NCBI GenBank assembly: GCA_023485645.1
Contig: JAMCZM010000047.1
Coordinates: 1 to 7,061 of the forward strand
DNA: 7,061 nucleotides
Direction: 5' to 3'
Origin: Candidatus Martarchaeota archaeon
GTDB lineage: Archaea; Micrarchaeota; Micrarchaeia; Micrarchaeales; Micrarchaeaceae
Shown here: piece by piece, positions 1 to 5,381 of the stretch
How positions within the stretch are numbered: position 1 is the stretch's first letter
Layout of the letters: every line of letters starts with the position of its first letter
Notes under the pieces: generated by a model
What the model was told of the DNA's origin: nothing
The model's input: the letters and a program-made list of their open reading frames with translations, nothing else
Databases searched by the model: none
Made by a program: the position numbers and the translations under genes

Positions 1-204
1 GTTAGACTAAAAGCTATGTTAAAATGCATTGCAGATGAGCATAAAATAAAATTCGGATTTGTCGAAAATCAATTTAATGCGGATAATGGTGCTATGATAG
101 CATTGGTTGCGCAAAAAATGTTAAATAATAATGTAATATCAAATATAAATGAGTGCGATATAAATCAGAGATTTAGAATAGATACAGTTTTGGTGCCTAA
201 ATGA
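1..204 (+). CDS. kae1: Kae1 (OSGEP/TsaD family) tRNA t6A threonylcarbamoyltransferase, C-terminal fragment
   Basis: Catalytic subunit of KEOPS, which transfers the threonylcarbamoyl group to A37 of ANN-decoding tRNAs in the cytoplasm. Only the last 67 residues lie in the window; the frame is open from base 1 (V-R-L-K-A-M) and the rest is off the left edge. The family's C-terminal signature is visible: the DNGAMIA motif, a downstream helix, then an I-x-Q-R-F-R-I-D-x-V terminal strand, ending where Kae1 proteins normally end. The ATP/metal-binding ASKHA core is not in the window. The TGA stop at 202-204 overlaps the ATG of bud32 as ATGA, so the two are expected to be translationally coupled. 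In many archaea the two are one fused protein; here they are separate frames. Confidence 0.93.
   Translation, partial: VRLKAMLKCIADEHKIKFGFVENQFNADNGAMIALVAQKMLNNNVISNINECDINQRFRIDTVLVPK
192..195 (+). promoter_or_regulatory. Shine-Dalgarno-like GGTG of bud32
   Basis: GGTG sits inside the last codons of kae1, five bases before the bud32 ATG. It can pair with the ACCUCC-type 3' end of archaeal 16S rRNA and supports the ATG at 201 together with the ATGA overlap. The motif is short, so this is inference. Confidence 0.4.
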
Positions 205-794
205 AAATATCAAACGGTGCAGAGGCAAATGTATACAGGTCAAATATACTTGGCATAGATTGTGTTGTAAAAGTAAGGCAGAAAAAATTATATCGCATCC
301 AATCGCTTGATAATCAGATACGCGAGCAGCGCACAAAAATCGAGGCACGAATACTTGCACTTGCACATTCACGTGGCATAGCGGTTCCACCACTATTTCT
401 TGTATCAAAATATGGTATTACGATGGGTTTTATAAATGGCATATTACTTAGTAAAATTGATGGGAATAAGAGTGTATATTTAAAAGAGGCGGGAATATTG
501 CTAGGCAAACTTCATAATAACAATATATGCCATGGTGATTTCACCACAGCAAATATTATGGTTTTTGAAAATAAATTATTTATTATAGATTTTGGGCTCT
601 CTGAGATAATAGAATCAGTAGAGCAAAAGGCGTTGGATATACTTTTAATGAAGCGTTCAATTGGTCAAAAGAGCTTTAGCATCTTTATTTCATCATATAA
701 AAAAAGCTCTAAAGGGCATAAATTAATAATTAAAAAATTAAATGAGCTTGAAACGCGCGGCAGGTATCAGCAAAGATCATTGCAAAATATTTAG
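201..794 (+). CDS. bud32: Bud32 (PRPK-type) KEOPS-associated small atypical kinase/ATPase
   Basis: Small RIO-like kinase/ATPase that binds Kae1 in KEOPS and drives t6A synthesis by ATP hydrolysis. The 197 residues match the compact family size of about 200. Visible landmarks are the GAEA glycine-loop equivalent (residues 6-9), the ATP-anchoring lysine K24 in VVKVRQKK, a YR-x3-LD-x2-IR-x2-RT-x2-EA block (31-49) with the likely helix-C glutamate E48, the catalytic loop HGDFTTANIM (111-120; D113, N118), the DFG motif (130-132), a KALDILLMKR stretch (143-152), and the basic RGRY tail (186-189) typical of Bud32. All expected catalytic residues are present. The ATG overlaps the kae1 stop. The gene ends 13 bp before the stop of the convergent membrane-protein gene. 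Confidence 0.96.
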   Translation: MKISNGAEANVYRSNILGIDCVVKVRQKKLYRIQSLDNQIREQRTKIEARILALAHSRGIAVPPLFLVSKYGITMGFINGILLSKIDGNKSVYLKEAGILLGKLHNNNICHGDFTTANIMVFENKLFIIDFGLSEIIESVEQKALDILLMKRSIGQKSFSIFISSYKKSSKGHKLIIKKLNELETRGRYQQRSLQNI

Positions 795-809
795 ATCATA
801 AAATATTTT
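784..809. terminator. A/T-only hairpin between convergent genes, possible bidirectional terminator
   Basis: AAAATATTT (784-792) and its exact reverse complement AAATATTTT (801-809) form a 9-bp stem with an 8-base loop. The element spans both stop codons (bud32 TAG 792-794; membrane-protein TAA 808-810), and each strand ends the stem in a short T run. Position and symmetry suggest termination in both directions. The stem is all A/T and so weak; archaeal terminators depend mainly on the U tract, which fits. Confidence 0.4.
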
Positions 810-1722
810 AGAAATTGCCAACTTCTGGCCAGTCTAAATTCTGCTGCGACTCTGGTCTGCTATAATTATATGGGAGTGTTTCATCGCTATATCCGCTTCT
901 TGAATATACTATTAAAAAGAATGCGACAATTCCTATTATCGATATAAATAGCGGCAGCATCGCGTGCGTTTGTATATAAACGTATATAAAGAAAGAGAAG
1001 AGCAATATTGAAGAGAATATGCCAAACCCTGTAGATCTTCGAGCTCCAACTACCATAATCAGTCCAGCTATAAAGCTTAACAATGAAATTACAAATTCAA
1101 ATATTATGTTTATATATAACGCCTTAGGGGCGTTTATAAATTGCTGCAATCCTACATTATTTATATAATTAAGCATGTCTATTAAAGTGGAATTATTTAG
1201 GTATATAACTATTATTATTGGTATGAAAAGAAGCATTCCAGAGATTAATGCGGCTGAAAGATTATATCCCCTATCATACATTTTTGCGGCATAATTTATG
1301 TCCTCAAGACAATAGTACCTGCCCGATTGCTCAATAAGATCCTCAAAACAAAATGGCCTGCGGCAATAATCGCATATGGCGTATGCATCTCTCCACGAAT
1401 GCCAAACACAAAATAATCCTTTTGCCGCCTTTCTGCTCTCTTTTTCAGTATCTATATGTTTTTTATGCGATCTGCCAAGGATCTCTCCAGCTTCATATTC
1501 ACTGCCCAACTGATCGACAATTGCATTTTTTACTTCTTCATTGCTCTCCTTTTCAGTCACATAGCTAAGGGCAACATTATTTTTCATTTTTTTAAGGCTC
1601 TCGCTTTCATTTTTTTTGCCCTCCTTTTCAGAACTATGTTTGTTACTATCAGCCTGTTTTCCCTTATCCTTATTCAATCGCTCTTTGAATATGATTAGGT
1701 CATTGTCAGGCTCTATAGTCAT
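808..1722 (-). CDS. Membrane protein with B-box-like zinc finger and four predicted helices, function unknown
   Basis: 304 residues in three parts. Residues 1-100 are hydrophilic, rich in Lys, Glu and Ser, and look disordered. Residues 105-141 carry a zinc-finger-like array: C105-x2-H108, C117-x2-C120, C125, then C138 with acidic residues after it (CFED, CLED). This resembles archaeal B-box-type fingers, with Asp/Glu where a second cysteine often sits. Residues about 156-175, 203-226, 231-250 and 253-272 are four hydrophobic segments; the 32 C-terminal residues are polar. There is no signal peptide, so the long N-terminus and finger probably face the cytoplasm. The ATG shares one base with the eS26 stop (TAATG), and GGTG lies two bases upstream, indicating translational coupling to eS26. 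No enzymatic motif is seen. A role at the membrane connected to ribosomes or RNA is only a guess from context. Confidence 0.82.
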   Translation of the reverse strand: MTIEPDNDLIIFKERLNKDKGKQADSNKHSSEKEGKKNESESLKKMKNNVALSYVTEKESNEEVKNAIVDQLGSEYEAGEILGRSHKKHIDTEKESRKAAKGLFCVWHSWRDAYAICDYCRRPFCFEDLIEQSGRYYCLEDINYAAKMYDRGYNLSAALISGMLLFIPIIIVIYLNNSTLIDMLNYINNVGLQQFINAPKALYINIIFEFVISLLSFIAGLIMVVGARRSTGFGIFSSILLFSFFIYVYIQTHAMLPLFISIIGIVAFFLIVYSRSGYSDETLPYNYSRPESQQNLDWPEVGNF

Positions 1723-1958
1723 TACACCAACTTTTTGGCACTACGCCTCATAGCCTGTTCTTTTTTCTTTTGGAATATGCCCCTATGCTTTGCGCAACTA
1801 ACGCAATAGTAAACTTTCATCCTTTCAAAAAATCTGACGTCGTTTGCAGTTCTAAGCTCTGTATTGAAGCTTACTGATCTTTCAAAACTAACGCCTTTGT
1901 TTCTTGGTATCTTTCTACCGCATGACTCACATGTCACTATCGTCTCTTTTCCTCTCAA
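1722..1958 (-). CDS. rps26e: Small ribosomal subunit protein eS26 (S26e)
   Basis: Component of the 30S subunit; in eukaryotes eS26 lies near the mRNA exit channel and the 3' end of the small-subunit rRNA. The 78 residues show the family's two zinc-binding pairs, C10-x2-C13 in CESCGRKIPRNKG and C52-x2-C55 in YYCVSCAKHRG, followed by a basic tail. The YCVSCAxH block is the clearest identifier. The predicted start is TTG at 1958-1956; no ATG, GTG or other TTG is available in frame upstream before a stop. The N-terminus is shorter than in eukaryotic eS26. The ATG at 1969-1967 is out of frame and meets TGA after four codons. A TATA-like box centred about 26 bp upstream suggests a leaderless transcript. 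eS26 is patchily distributed in archaea, as I recall mainly TACK lineages plus some others, so it is taxonomically informative. Confidence 0.92.
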   Translation of the reverse strand: MRGKETIVTCESCGRKIPRNKGVSFERSVSFNTELRTANDVRFFERMKVYYCVSCAKHRGIFQKKKEQAMRRSAKKLV

Positions 1959-1974
1959 ACGAACACCATACTTG

Positions 1975-1992
1975 TACTTAAATATAAAAGTA
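1975..1992. promoter_or_regulatory. Dyad symmetry centred on the eS26 TATA box, candidate operator
   Basis: An 18-bp imperfect palindrome runs from TACTT to AAGTA, with seven of nine base pairs matched, centred on the TATA-like sequence of eS26. It lies between that gene and the divergent helix-turn-helix gene. A regulator bound here would block TBP. AT-rich DNA makes chance dyads common, so this is a candidate only. Confidence 0.3.
1980..1989 (-). promoter_or_regulatory. TATA-like box of the eS26/membrane-protein operon
   Basis: On the minus strand the sequence reads TTTTATATTT. Its centre is about 26 bp before the TTG start of eS26, the normal TATA-to-start-site distance in archaea. Transcription would therefore begin at or next to the start codon, giving a leaderless mRNA. 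Confidence 0.5.
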
Positions 1993-1998
1993 TAAAAA
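1991..1998 (+). promoter_or_regulatory. TATA-like box upstream of the HTH regulator (first start)
   Basis: TATAAAAA, preceded by a purine-rich AAAG that could act as a BRE. Its centre is about 25 bp before the ATG at 2019, which would yield a leaderless transcript from that ATG. Confidence 0.45.
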
Positions 1999-2018
1999 TA
2001 TTAAGCCTTATCTATACA

Positions 2019-2354
2019 ATGTTTATAAAGGTATTTATTATGCGATCTATGAAACTGAGCTGCGAGCCTATTATACGTGATGAAATTCCATCAATACGTT
2101 ATGCCATTGCGCATATATTAAGAGAAAAATATAAATTAAATCAGGATAGCATTTCAGAGCTATTGGGTTTAACGCAGGCAGCCGTGAATAAATATCTAAA
2201 TGATAAGTGTTCAAAGAGGATAATCTCTCATGGTGTATCATTAAAAAGAAATAGCAGCGTAATAGAAATAGCATCAATATCATATAAAAATAAGGATACA
2301 ACAGAGCTTAACAGGATGATAGATCTATTTGCGTCCAGCGATAAAATGCATTAG
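2019..2354 (+). CDS. HTH transcriptional regulator, COG2522-like archaeal family
   Basis: Small DNA-binding protein, likely a repressor or activator of transcription. The helix-turn-helix is at about residues 40-61: L-N-Q-D-S-I-S-E-L-L-G-L-T-Q-A-A-V-N-K-Y-L, with the lsQ...iaeLLGlTQaAVs.YL pattern of the archaeal COG2522 family. The family's preceding CE-x-I-I-R-x-x-I-P-S-I-R segment is also present (C14, P24, R27). The remaining 45 residues are polar to mixed and unrecognised; no effector domain is seen. Three in-frame ATGs exist (2019, 2040, 2049). The one at 2049 gives a 101-residue protein beginning M-K-L-S-C-E, close to how family members start, and a TATA-like box precedes it at a suitable distance. 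The 2019 start has its own box. The gene is divergent from eS26 and ends 5 bp from the convergent translin stop. Its targets are unknown; autoregulation is plausible. Confidence 0.85.
   Translation: MFIKVFIMRSMKLSCEPIIRDEIPSIRYAIAHILREKYKLNQDSISELLGLTQAAVNKYLNDKCSKRIISHGVSLKRNSSVIEIASISYKNKDTTELNRMIDLFASSDKMH
2022..2029 (+). promoter_or_regulatory. Alternative TATA-like box for the HTH regulator (internal start)
   Basis: TTTATAAA lies just inside the longest reading frame, centred about 24 bp before the ATG at 2049, the start most consistent with the protein family. If this box is used, the 2019 ATG is not transcribed. The evidence does not decide between the two. Confidence 0.35.
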
Positions 2355-2359
2355 GATTT

Positions 2360-2926
2360 TTATCTATCATGTTTTAGTATATCACTTCCGGCGTTTTCTA
2401 TTTGGATGCGTGCAACATCCTGTTTTTTTCTAAAACCTGGAAGTATTGCTTCTGCAAAACGTATGCTTCTTGTAGAATCGTAAATATACTCCATAAAATC
2501 AAAGTATTTTTTTGCATCATCAATGCAATTTTTTCTTAATGCGTTTAGCAATTCACGTTTCAATTCTCCGACGACATCCATAAGTCCAAGTATATATGAC
2601 TCATAATCTATACCTATCTCATCTGGGGTTGGAATATGCTCATTAATTTTTATATCATAAAATATGCGCGCTTCAGCCATTTCTTGATACGCTTGGATTA
2701 CAATATATCTAAAGCGCCCCTCAAACGCTTTGAGCTTTTTATGTAAAATTTCAATGGCTTTTGAAACTAATTCTATGCCATCGGTATTGTCGTTATGTAT
2801 ATACGTTATCATCTTTGCCGCATTCCGTATCATCTCTCTTGATAATTCATGCGCTTCATCAAAATTTTTTTGCAGAGTTTCAAATTCACTTTCTATTTTT
2901 TCTATTTGAGCATCTATTTTTTCCAT
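2360..2926 (-). CDS. Translin/TRAX-family RNA-binding protein (archaeal translin)
   Basis: All-helical protein of 188 residues. Eukaryotic translin and TRAX form C3PO, an octameric endoribonuclease active in RNAi and in removing tRNA leader fragments; archaeal homologues form similar shells and some cleave RNA. Family marks are an amphipathic N-terminal region, LSREMIR (28-34), QEMAEARIFY (81-90), YILGLMDVVGELKREL (111-126) and the terminal PGFRKKQDVAR (163-173). Acidic residues E82 and E85, and D117 and E121, sit where the TRAX catalytic acids are expected, suggesting possible nuclease activity (inference). The frame stays open 23 codons further upstream, but that stretch is inside the OGG gene and lacks family similarity. 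The ATG at 2926 forms TAATG with the OGG stop and has AGGTG seven bases upstream. Confidence 0.93.
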   Translation of the reverse strand: MEKIDAQIEKIESEFETLQKNFDEAHELSREMIRNAAKMITYIHNDNTDGIELVSKAIEILHKKLKAFEGRFRYIVIQAYQEMAEARIFYDIKINEHIPTPDEIGIDYESYILGLMDVVGELKRELLNALRKNCIDDAKKYFDFMEYIYDSTRSIRFAEAILPGFRKKQDVARIQIENAGSDILKHDR

Positions 2927-3816
2927 TATATAACACCTATACTTCTTCCATTCCAGAAAATATACTGTTGTGCATATCCAGCATATTTGCCCCATCTATT
3001 ATTTGCAAAATCAGCGATTTTATCTATTTTTTGCTCTTTTTTGAAATAGACTCGTTCCATAACGCGTTTAACCCATCTATCTATAGGAAATGCCTCGGTT
3101 TTTCCATAACCCATAAGCGCAATACAATCCGCAACTTTTTCACCTATTCCATGTACGCTCATAAGTGCATCTCTAATCTTATAATAACTTTTGCCATTTA
3201 ATGAATAAAGATCTAAGTTTTCCATGCACATTTGCGCTGCGCTCTTTAGGTATTTGCCACGAAATCCAGGCCCACAAGACATTATATCAATATCACGTGC
3301 ATTGGCTATAGCTTCGATTGTCGGAAAATTATGGCCAATTACCATATTATGCTCATCATAAATAGGCGTGCCAAAGCGCTCCATTAATTTTTTTGTTATT
3401 AGCCTGATGCGTTTTACGTTATTAAATTGGGAAATTATAAAAACGACCGTAGTTTCCCAAGGATCATTCATCGTAACACGCATGCCAAAATATTTTTTAA
3501 TGGATTCTGACATAAACTTGTCAGTATCAATTTTTGAATATATATACGTCATTCGATCCTGAAGCCTAAAGCGTTTTTTTACTTCTTGCAATGCATATAT
3601 TGTGTTTGAGCCTATTGCGGATATGCTGCCATCGTCAATACTGCCGGAATGTTTTAGCTCTAAAATCCTATTGTTTGATGGATATTTTATCATATTGTCT
3701 CGTATGTAGTAATCAGCATAGAATGTTAATGGCTGTGCGCTTTCAAACGTATGCTGCATGTTGAAGATTTTTATAGGTATTAGGTTAGTTTCAAGCAACC
3801 TACTATTTATTGCCAT
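2926..3816 (-). CDS. ogg: 8-oxoguanine DNA glycosylase/AP lyase, OGG1-like HhH-GPD family
   Basis: Base-excision repair enzyme that removes 8-oxoguanine opposite C and nicks the abasic strand. The 296 residues comprise an OGG-type N-terminal domain (about 1-105) and the HhH-GPD domain (about 115-296). The hairpin and catalytic region read GIGEKVADC (223-231), with K227 at the Schiff-base lysine (human K249) and C231 matching human C253. PIDRW follows, with D246 matching catalytic D268. GFRGKYL (184-190) and GYAQQYIF (280-287) correspond to human GYRARYV and the F319 segment. At human NNNIARI the sequence is FNNVKRI, so the asparagine that fills the flipped-out base's space (N149) appears replaced by F131. 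The ATG follows the glyS TAG directly; GGTGA lies 14 bases upstream, farther than usual. It is the middle gene of a glyS-ogg-translin run. Confidence 0.93.
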   Translation of the reverse strand: MAINSRLLETNLIPIKIFNMQHTFESAQPLTFYADYYIRDNMIKYPSNNRILELKHSGSIDDGSISAIGSNTIYALQEVKKRFRLQDRMTYIYSKIDTDKFMSESIKKYFGMRVTMNDPWETTVVFIISQFNNVKRIRLITKKLMERFGTPIYDEHNMVIGHNFPTIEAIANARDIDIMSCGPGFRGKYLKSAAQMCMENLDLYSLNGKSYYKIRDALMSVHGIGEKVADCIALMGYGKTEAFPIDRWVKRVMERVYFKKEQKIDKIADFANNRWGKYAGYAQQYIFWNGRSIGVI

Positions 3817-5295
3817 CTAATAACCAAACTTCACCATTTTTGATATGTACTCTGATATATCAGATATTTTGATGCGCTCTTGCTTTTTGCTGTCGCGCTC
3901 GCGTATTGTAACTGTATTATATTCATTGGAATTGCTATCAACAGTATTGAAATCAATTGTAATGCAAAATGGAGTTCCAATTTCATCCATACGTGCATAT
4001 CGCCGTCCAATAGAACCGCTTTCATCAAAATATACATTGAAAATTCTTCTTGAATTTTCGTATATGTCACGCGATGCTTTTATTATATTATCATCCTTTT
4101 GCAGCGGTAGTATAGCAAATGTGTATGGGGCAAGGAATCTTTTAATTTTGAATATGCTCCTATCCTCCTCTTTTATTAATGACTGATCAACTAACATCCA
4201 AAGATTCCTATCAAGGCCAAAACTTAATTCTAATACATTTGGCATTACTTTTTTACCGTTAATATTAACGGATAGATCTATGTTGGATCCTTTAGAGTGT
4301 GAAGTTAAATCATAATCACCTCTATAATGTAATCCTCCAACCTCTTTAAATCCATTCCAGCTATCAACATTTATTTCTATGTCCATATGCACTTTATTGT
4401 AGAATGCCTTATCCTCCCCTCCTTTTTCTAAAAAGCGCATTCTATCATTTTTTATGCTTAAAACTTCCTTATAAAAATAATCTATAAGGCCCATATGGTA
4501 TGCATAAAATTTCGGTATATTAAATGATGTAACAAGCTCGTTACCTGTAATTACCCTCTCCTTTTTATCTACGTATAAAATTACATTTAATTTTCTTTCT
4601 AGCAAGTTGTCATTATCTATAGGGTTAAATGTATCAGGGTCAAAAAATATCTGCAATTCAGCTTGGGTTAATTCTCTCATTCTATATAAGCCCTGCCTTG
4701 GCGATATTTCATTTCTATATGCCCTACCTATTATGGCAAGTCCTATAGGCAAGCGTTTTCTTAAGATATTAAACTCTCTAAAAAAATTAAGATATACAGA
4801 TTGTGCAGTCTCAGGTCTTAAATACCCCATCTCCCCTTTCTCTGGTCCTAAAGAAACACCAATCATCATATTGAATGCTTTGGGTTCTAAGAGCGTTCCT
4901 GAGCATTTTGGGCACTTTACATTATTCTTTTTTATGATTTCGCCTAATTCAGCTGCGCTAGCACCTTCTGCGACGGTTATTTTCATATCATTAAGCAATA
5001 CATCTGCCCTATAATAGCTCTTGCATTTTGCGCAGCCCACGATTACATCATTAAAACGTGCTGCATGCCCTGATGCTATAAGGGGCTTTTCGGGCAGTAT
5101 GTTAGATCCCTCTATTGGATAGTAATTCTCATTTCTATATACAAAGAAATTAAGCCATATCTCCTCAAATTTTCTGCGCATTAATGCCCCTAAATGTCCA
5201 TAATCAAATATGCCTGATGCACCTCCGTATATTTCTGCTGCAGGCCAGAAAAATCCCGTTCTTTTTGAAAATCCTAAAAGTTCTTCAATATCCAT
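3817..5295 (-). CDS. glyS: Glycyl-tRNA synthetase, archaeal/eukaryotic dimeric type
   Basis: Class II enzyme charging tRNA-Gly with glycine using ATP. Residues 1-100 hold the motif 1 region, beginning GFFWPAAEIYGGASGIFDYG (14-33). A zinc-binding knuckle uses C88-x2-C91 and C128-x2-C131. RPETAQ (160-165) precedes motif 2 at 191-208 (GRAYRNEISPRQGLYRMRE, with the R191...E196 and R206-x-E208 residues). Motif 3 is VLELSFGLDR (354-363). The anticodon-binding domain starts at APYTFAILPLQ (389) and includes GSIGRRYARMDEIGTPF (427-443) and TVTIRERDSKKQ (461-472). At 492 residues it is shorter than many archaeal homologues (about 560-580), with no motif lost, so insertions are reduced. It heads the glyS-ogg-translin run and has its own upstream TATA-like sequences. 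Confidence 0.97.
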   Translation of the reverse strand: MDIEELLGFSKRTGFFWPAAEIYGGASGIFDYGHLGALMRRKFEEIWLNFFVYRNENYYPIEGSNILPEKPLIASGHAARFNDVIVGCAKCKSYYRADVLLNDMKITVAEGASAAELGEIIKKNNVKCPKCSGTLLEPKAFNMMIGVSLGPEKGEMGYLRPETAQSVYLNFFREFNILRKRLPIGLAIIGRAYRNEISPRQGLYRMRELTQAELQIFFDPDTFNPIDNDNLLERKLNVILYVDKKERVITGNELVTSFNIPKFYAYHMGLIDYFYKEVLSIKNDRMRFLEKGGEDKAFYNKVHMDIEINVDSWNGFKEVGGLHYRGDYDLTSHSKGSNIDLSVNINGKKVMPNVLELSFGLDRNLWMLVDQSLIKEEDRSIFKIKRFLAPYTFAILPLQKDDNIIKASRDIYENSRRIFNVYFDESGSIGRRYARMDEIGTPFCITIDFNTVDSNSNEYNTVTIRERDSKKQERIKISDISEYISKMVKFGY

Positions 5296-5315
5296 AAAAA
5301 TCTAACTCAAAATAA

Positions 5316-5323
5316 TATCTATA
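5316..5323 (-). promoter_or_regulatory. TATA-like box of glyS (proximal)
   Basis: The minus strand reads TATAGATA, centred about 25 bp before the glyS ATG, the spacing of a leaderless archaeal transcript. No Shine-Dalgarno-like motif precedes this ATG, which agrees with leaderless initiation. The match to the TATA consensus is imperfect and the region is very AT-rich. Confidence 0.4.
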
Positions 5324-5346
5324 AGATACTTCAATTTAAATTCAAA

Positions 5347-5356
5347 GTTTTATAAT
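5347..5356 (-). promoter_or_regulatory. TATA-like box of glyS (distal alternative)
   Basis: The minus strand reads ATTATAAAAC, a better TATA match than the proximal box but farther away. It would place the start site about 30 bases before the ATG, giving a short leader. Bases 5296-5381, the gap between carS and glyS, hold these boxes and no other visible element. Confidence 0.35.
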
Positions 5357-5381
5357 CTTTCCACAGAATCTTTTTATTCAC

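Noticed and set aside
195..210. Frameshifted Kae1-Bud32 fusion
   Set aside because: Kae1 ends at the family's normal terminus and Bud32 starts with its own ATG and ribosome-site-like motif, so two separate genes explain the junction better than a broken fusion.
139..508. Minus-strand open frames opposite kae1 and bud32
   Set aside because: Both overlap recognised coding sequence with all motifs intact on the other strand; no similarity to any family was seen.
1353..1698. Plus-strand open frames opposite the zinc-finger membrane gene
   Set aside because: They are shadows of the Lys/Glu-rich N-terminal coding region, which reads as Phe/Leu-rich on the opposite strand.
1967..1969. ATG upstream of eS26 as its start codon
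   Set aside because: It is out of frame with eS26 and meets a TGA after four codons; using it would require a frameshift, for which no slippery sequence is evident.
2927..2995. Upstream extension of translin by 23 residues
   Set aside because: The extra residues lie inside the ogg coding region and do not resemble translin; the ATG at 2926 has a TAATG overlap and an AGGTG site.
2761..3201. Plus-strand open frame of 146 codons opposite ogg and translin
   Set aside because: It lies wholly antisense to two well-supported genes, its product is a Phe/Ile/Ser-rich sequence without family resemblance, and no promoter or ribosome site stands out.
4607..5014. Plus-strand open frame of 135 codons opposite glyS
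   Set aside because: It is antisense to a glyS region that holds the zinc knuckle and motif 2; its composition looks like a shadow of the AT-rich coding strand.
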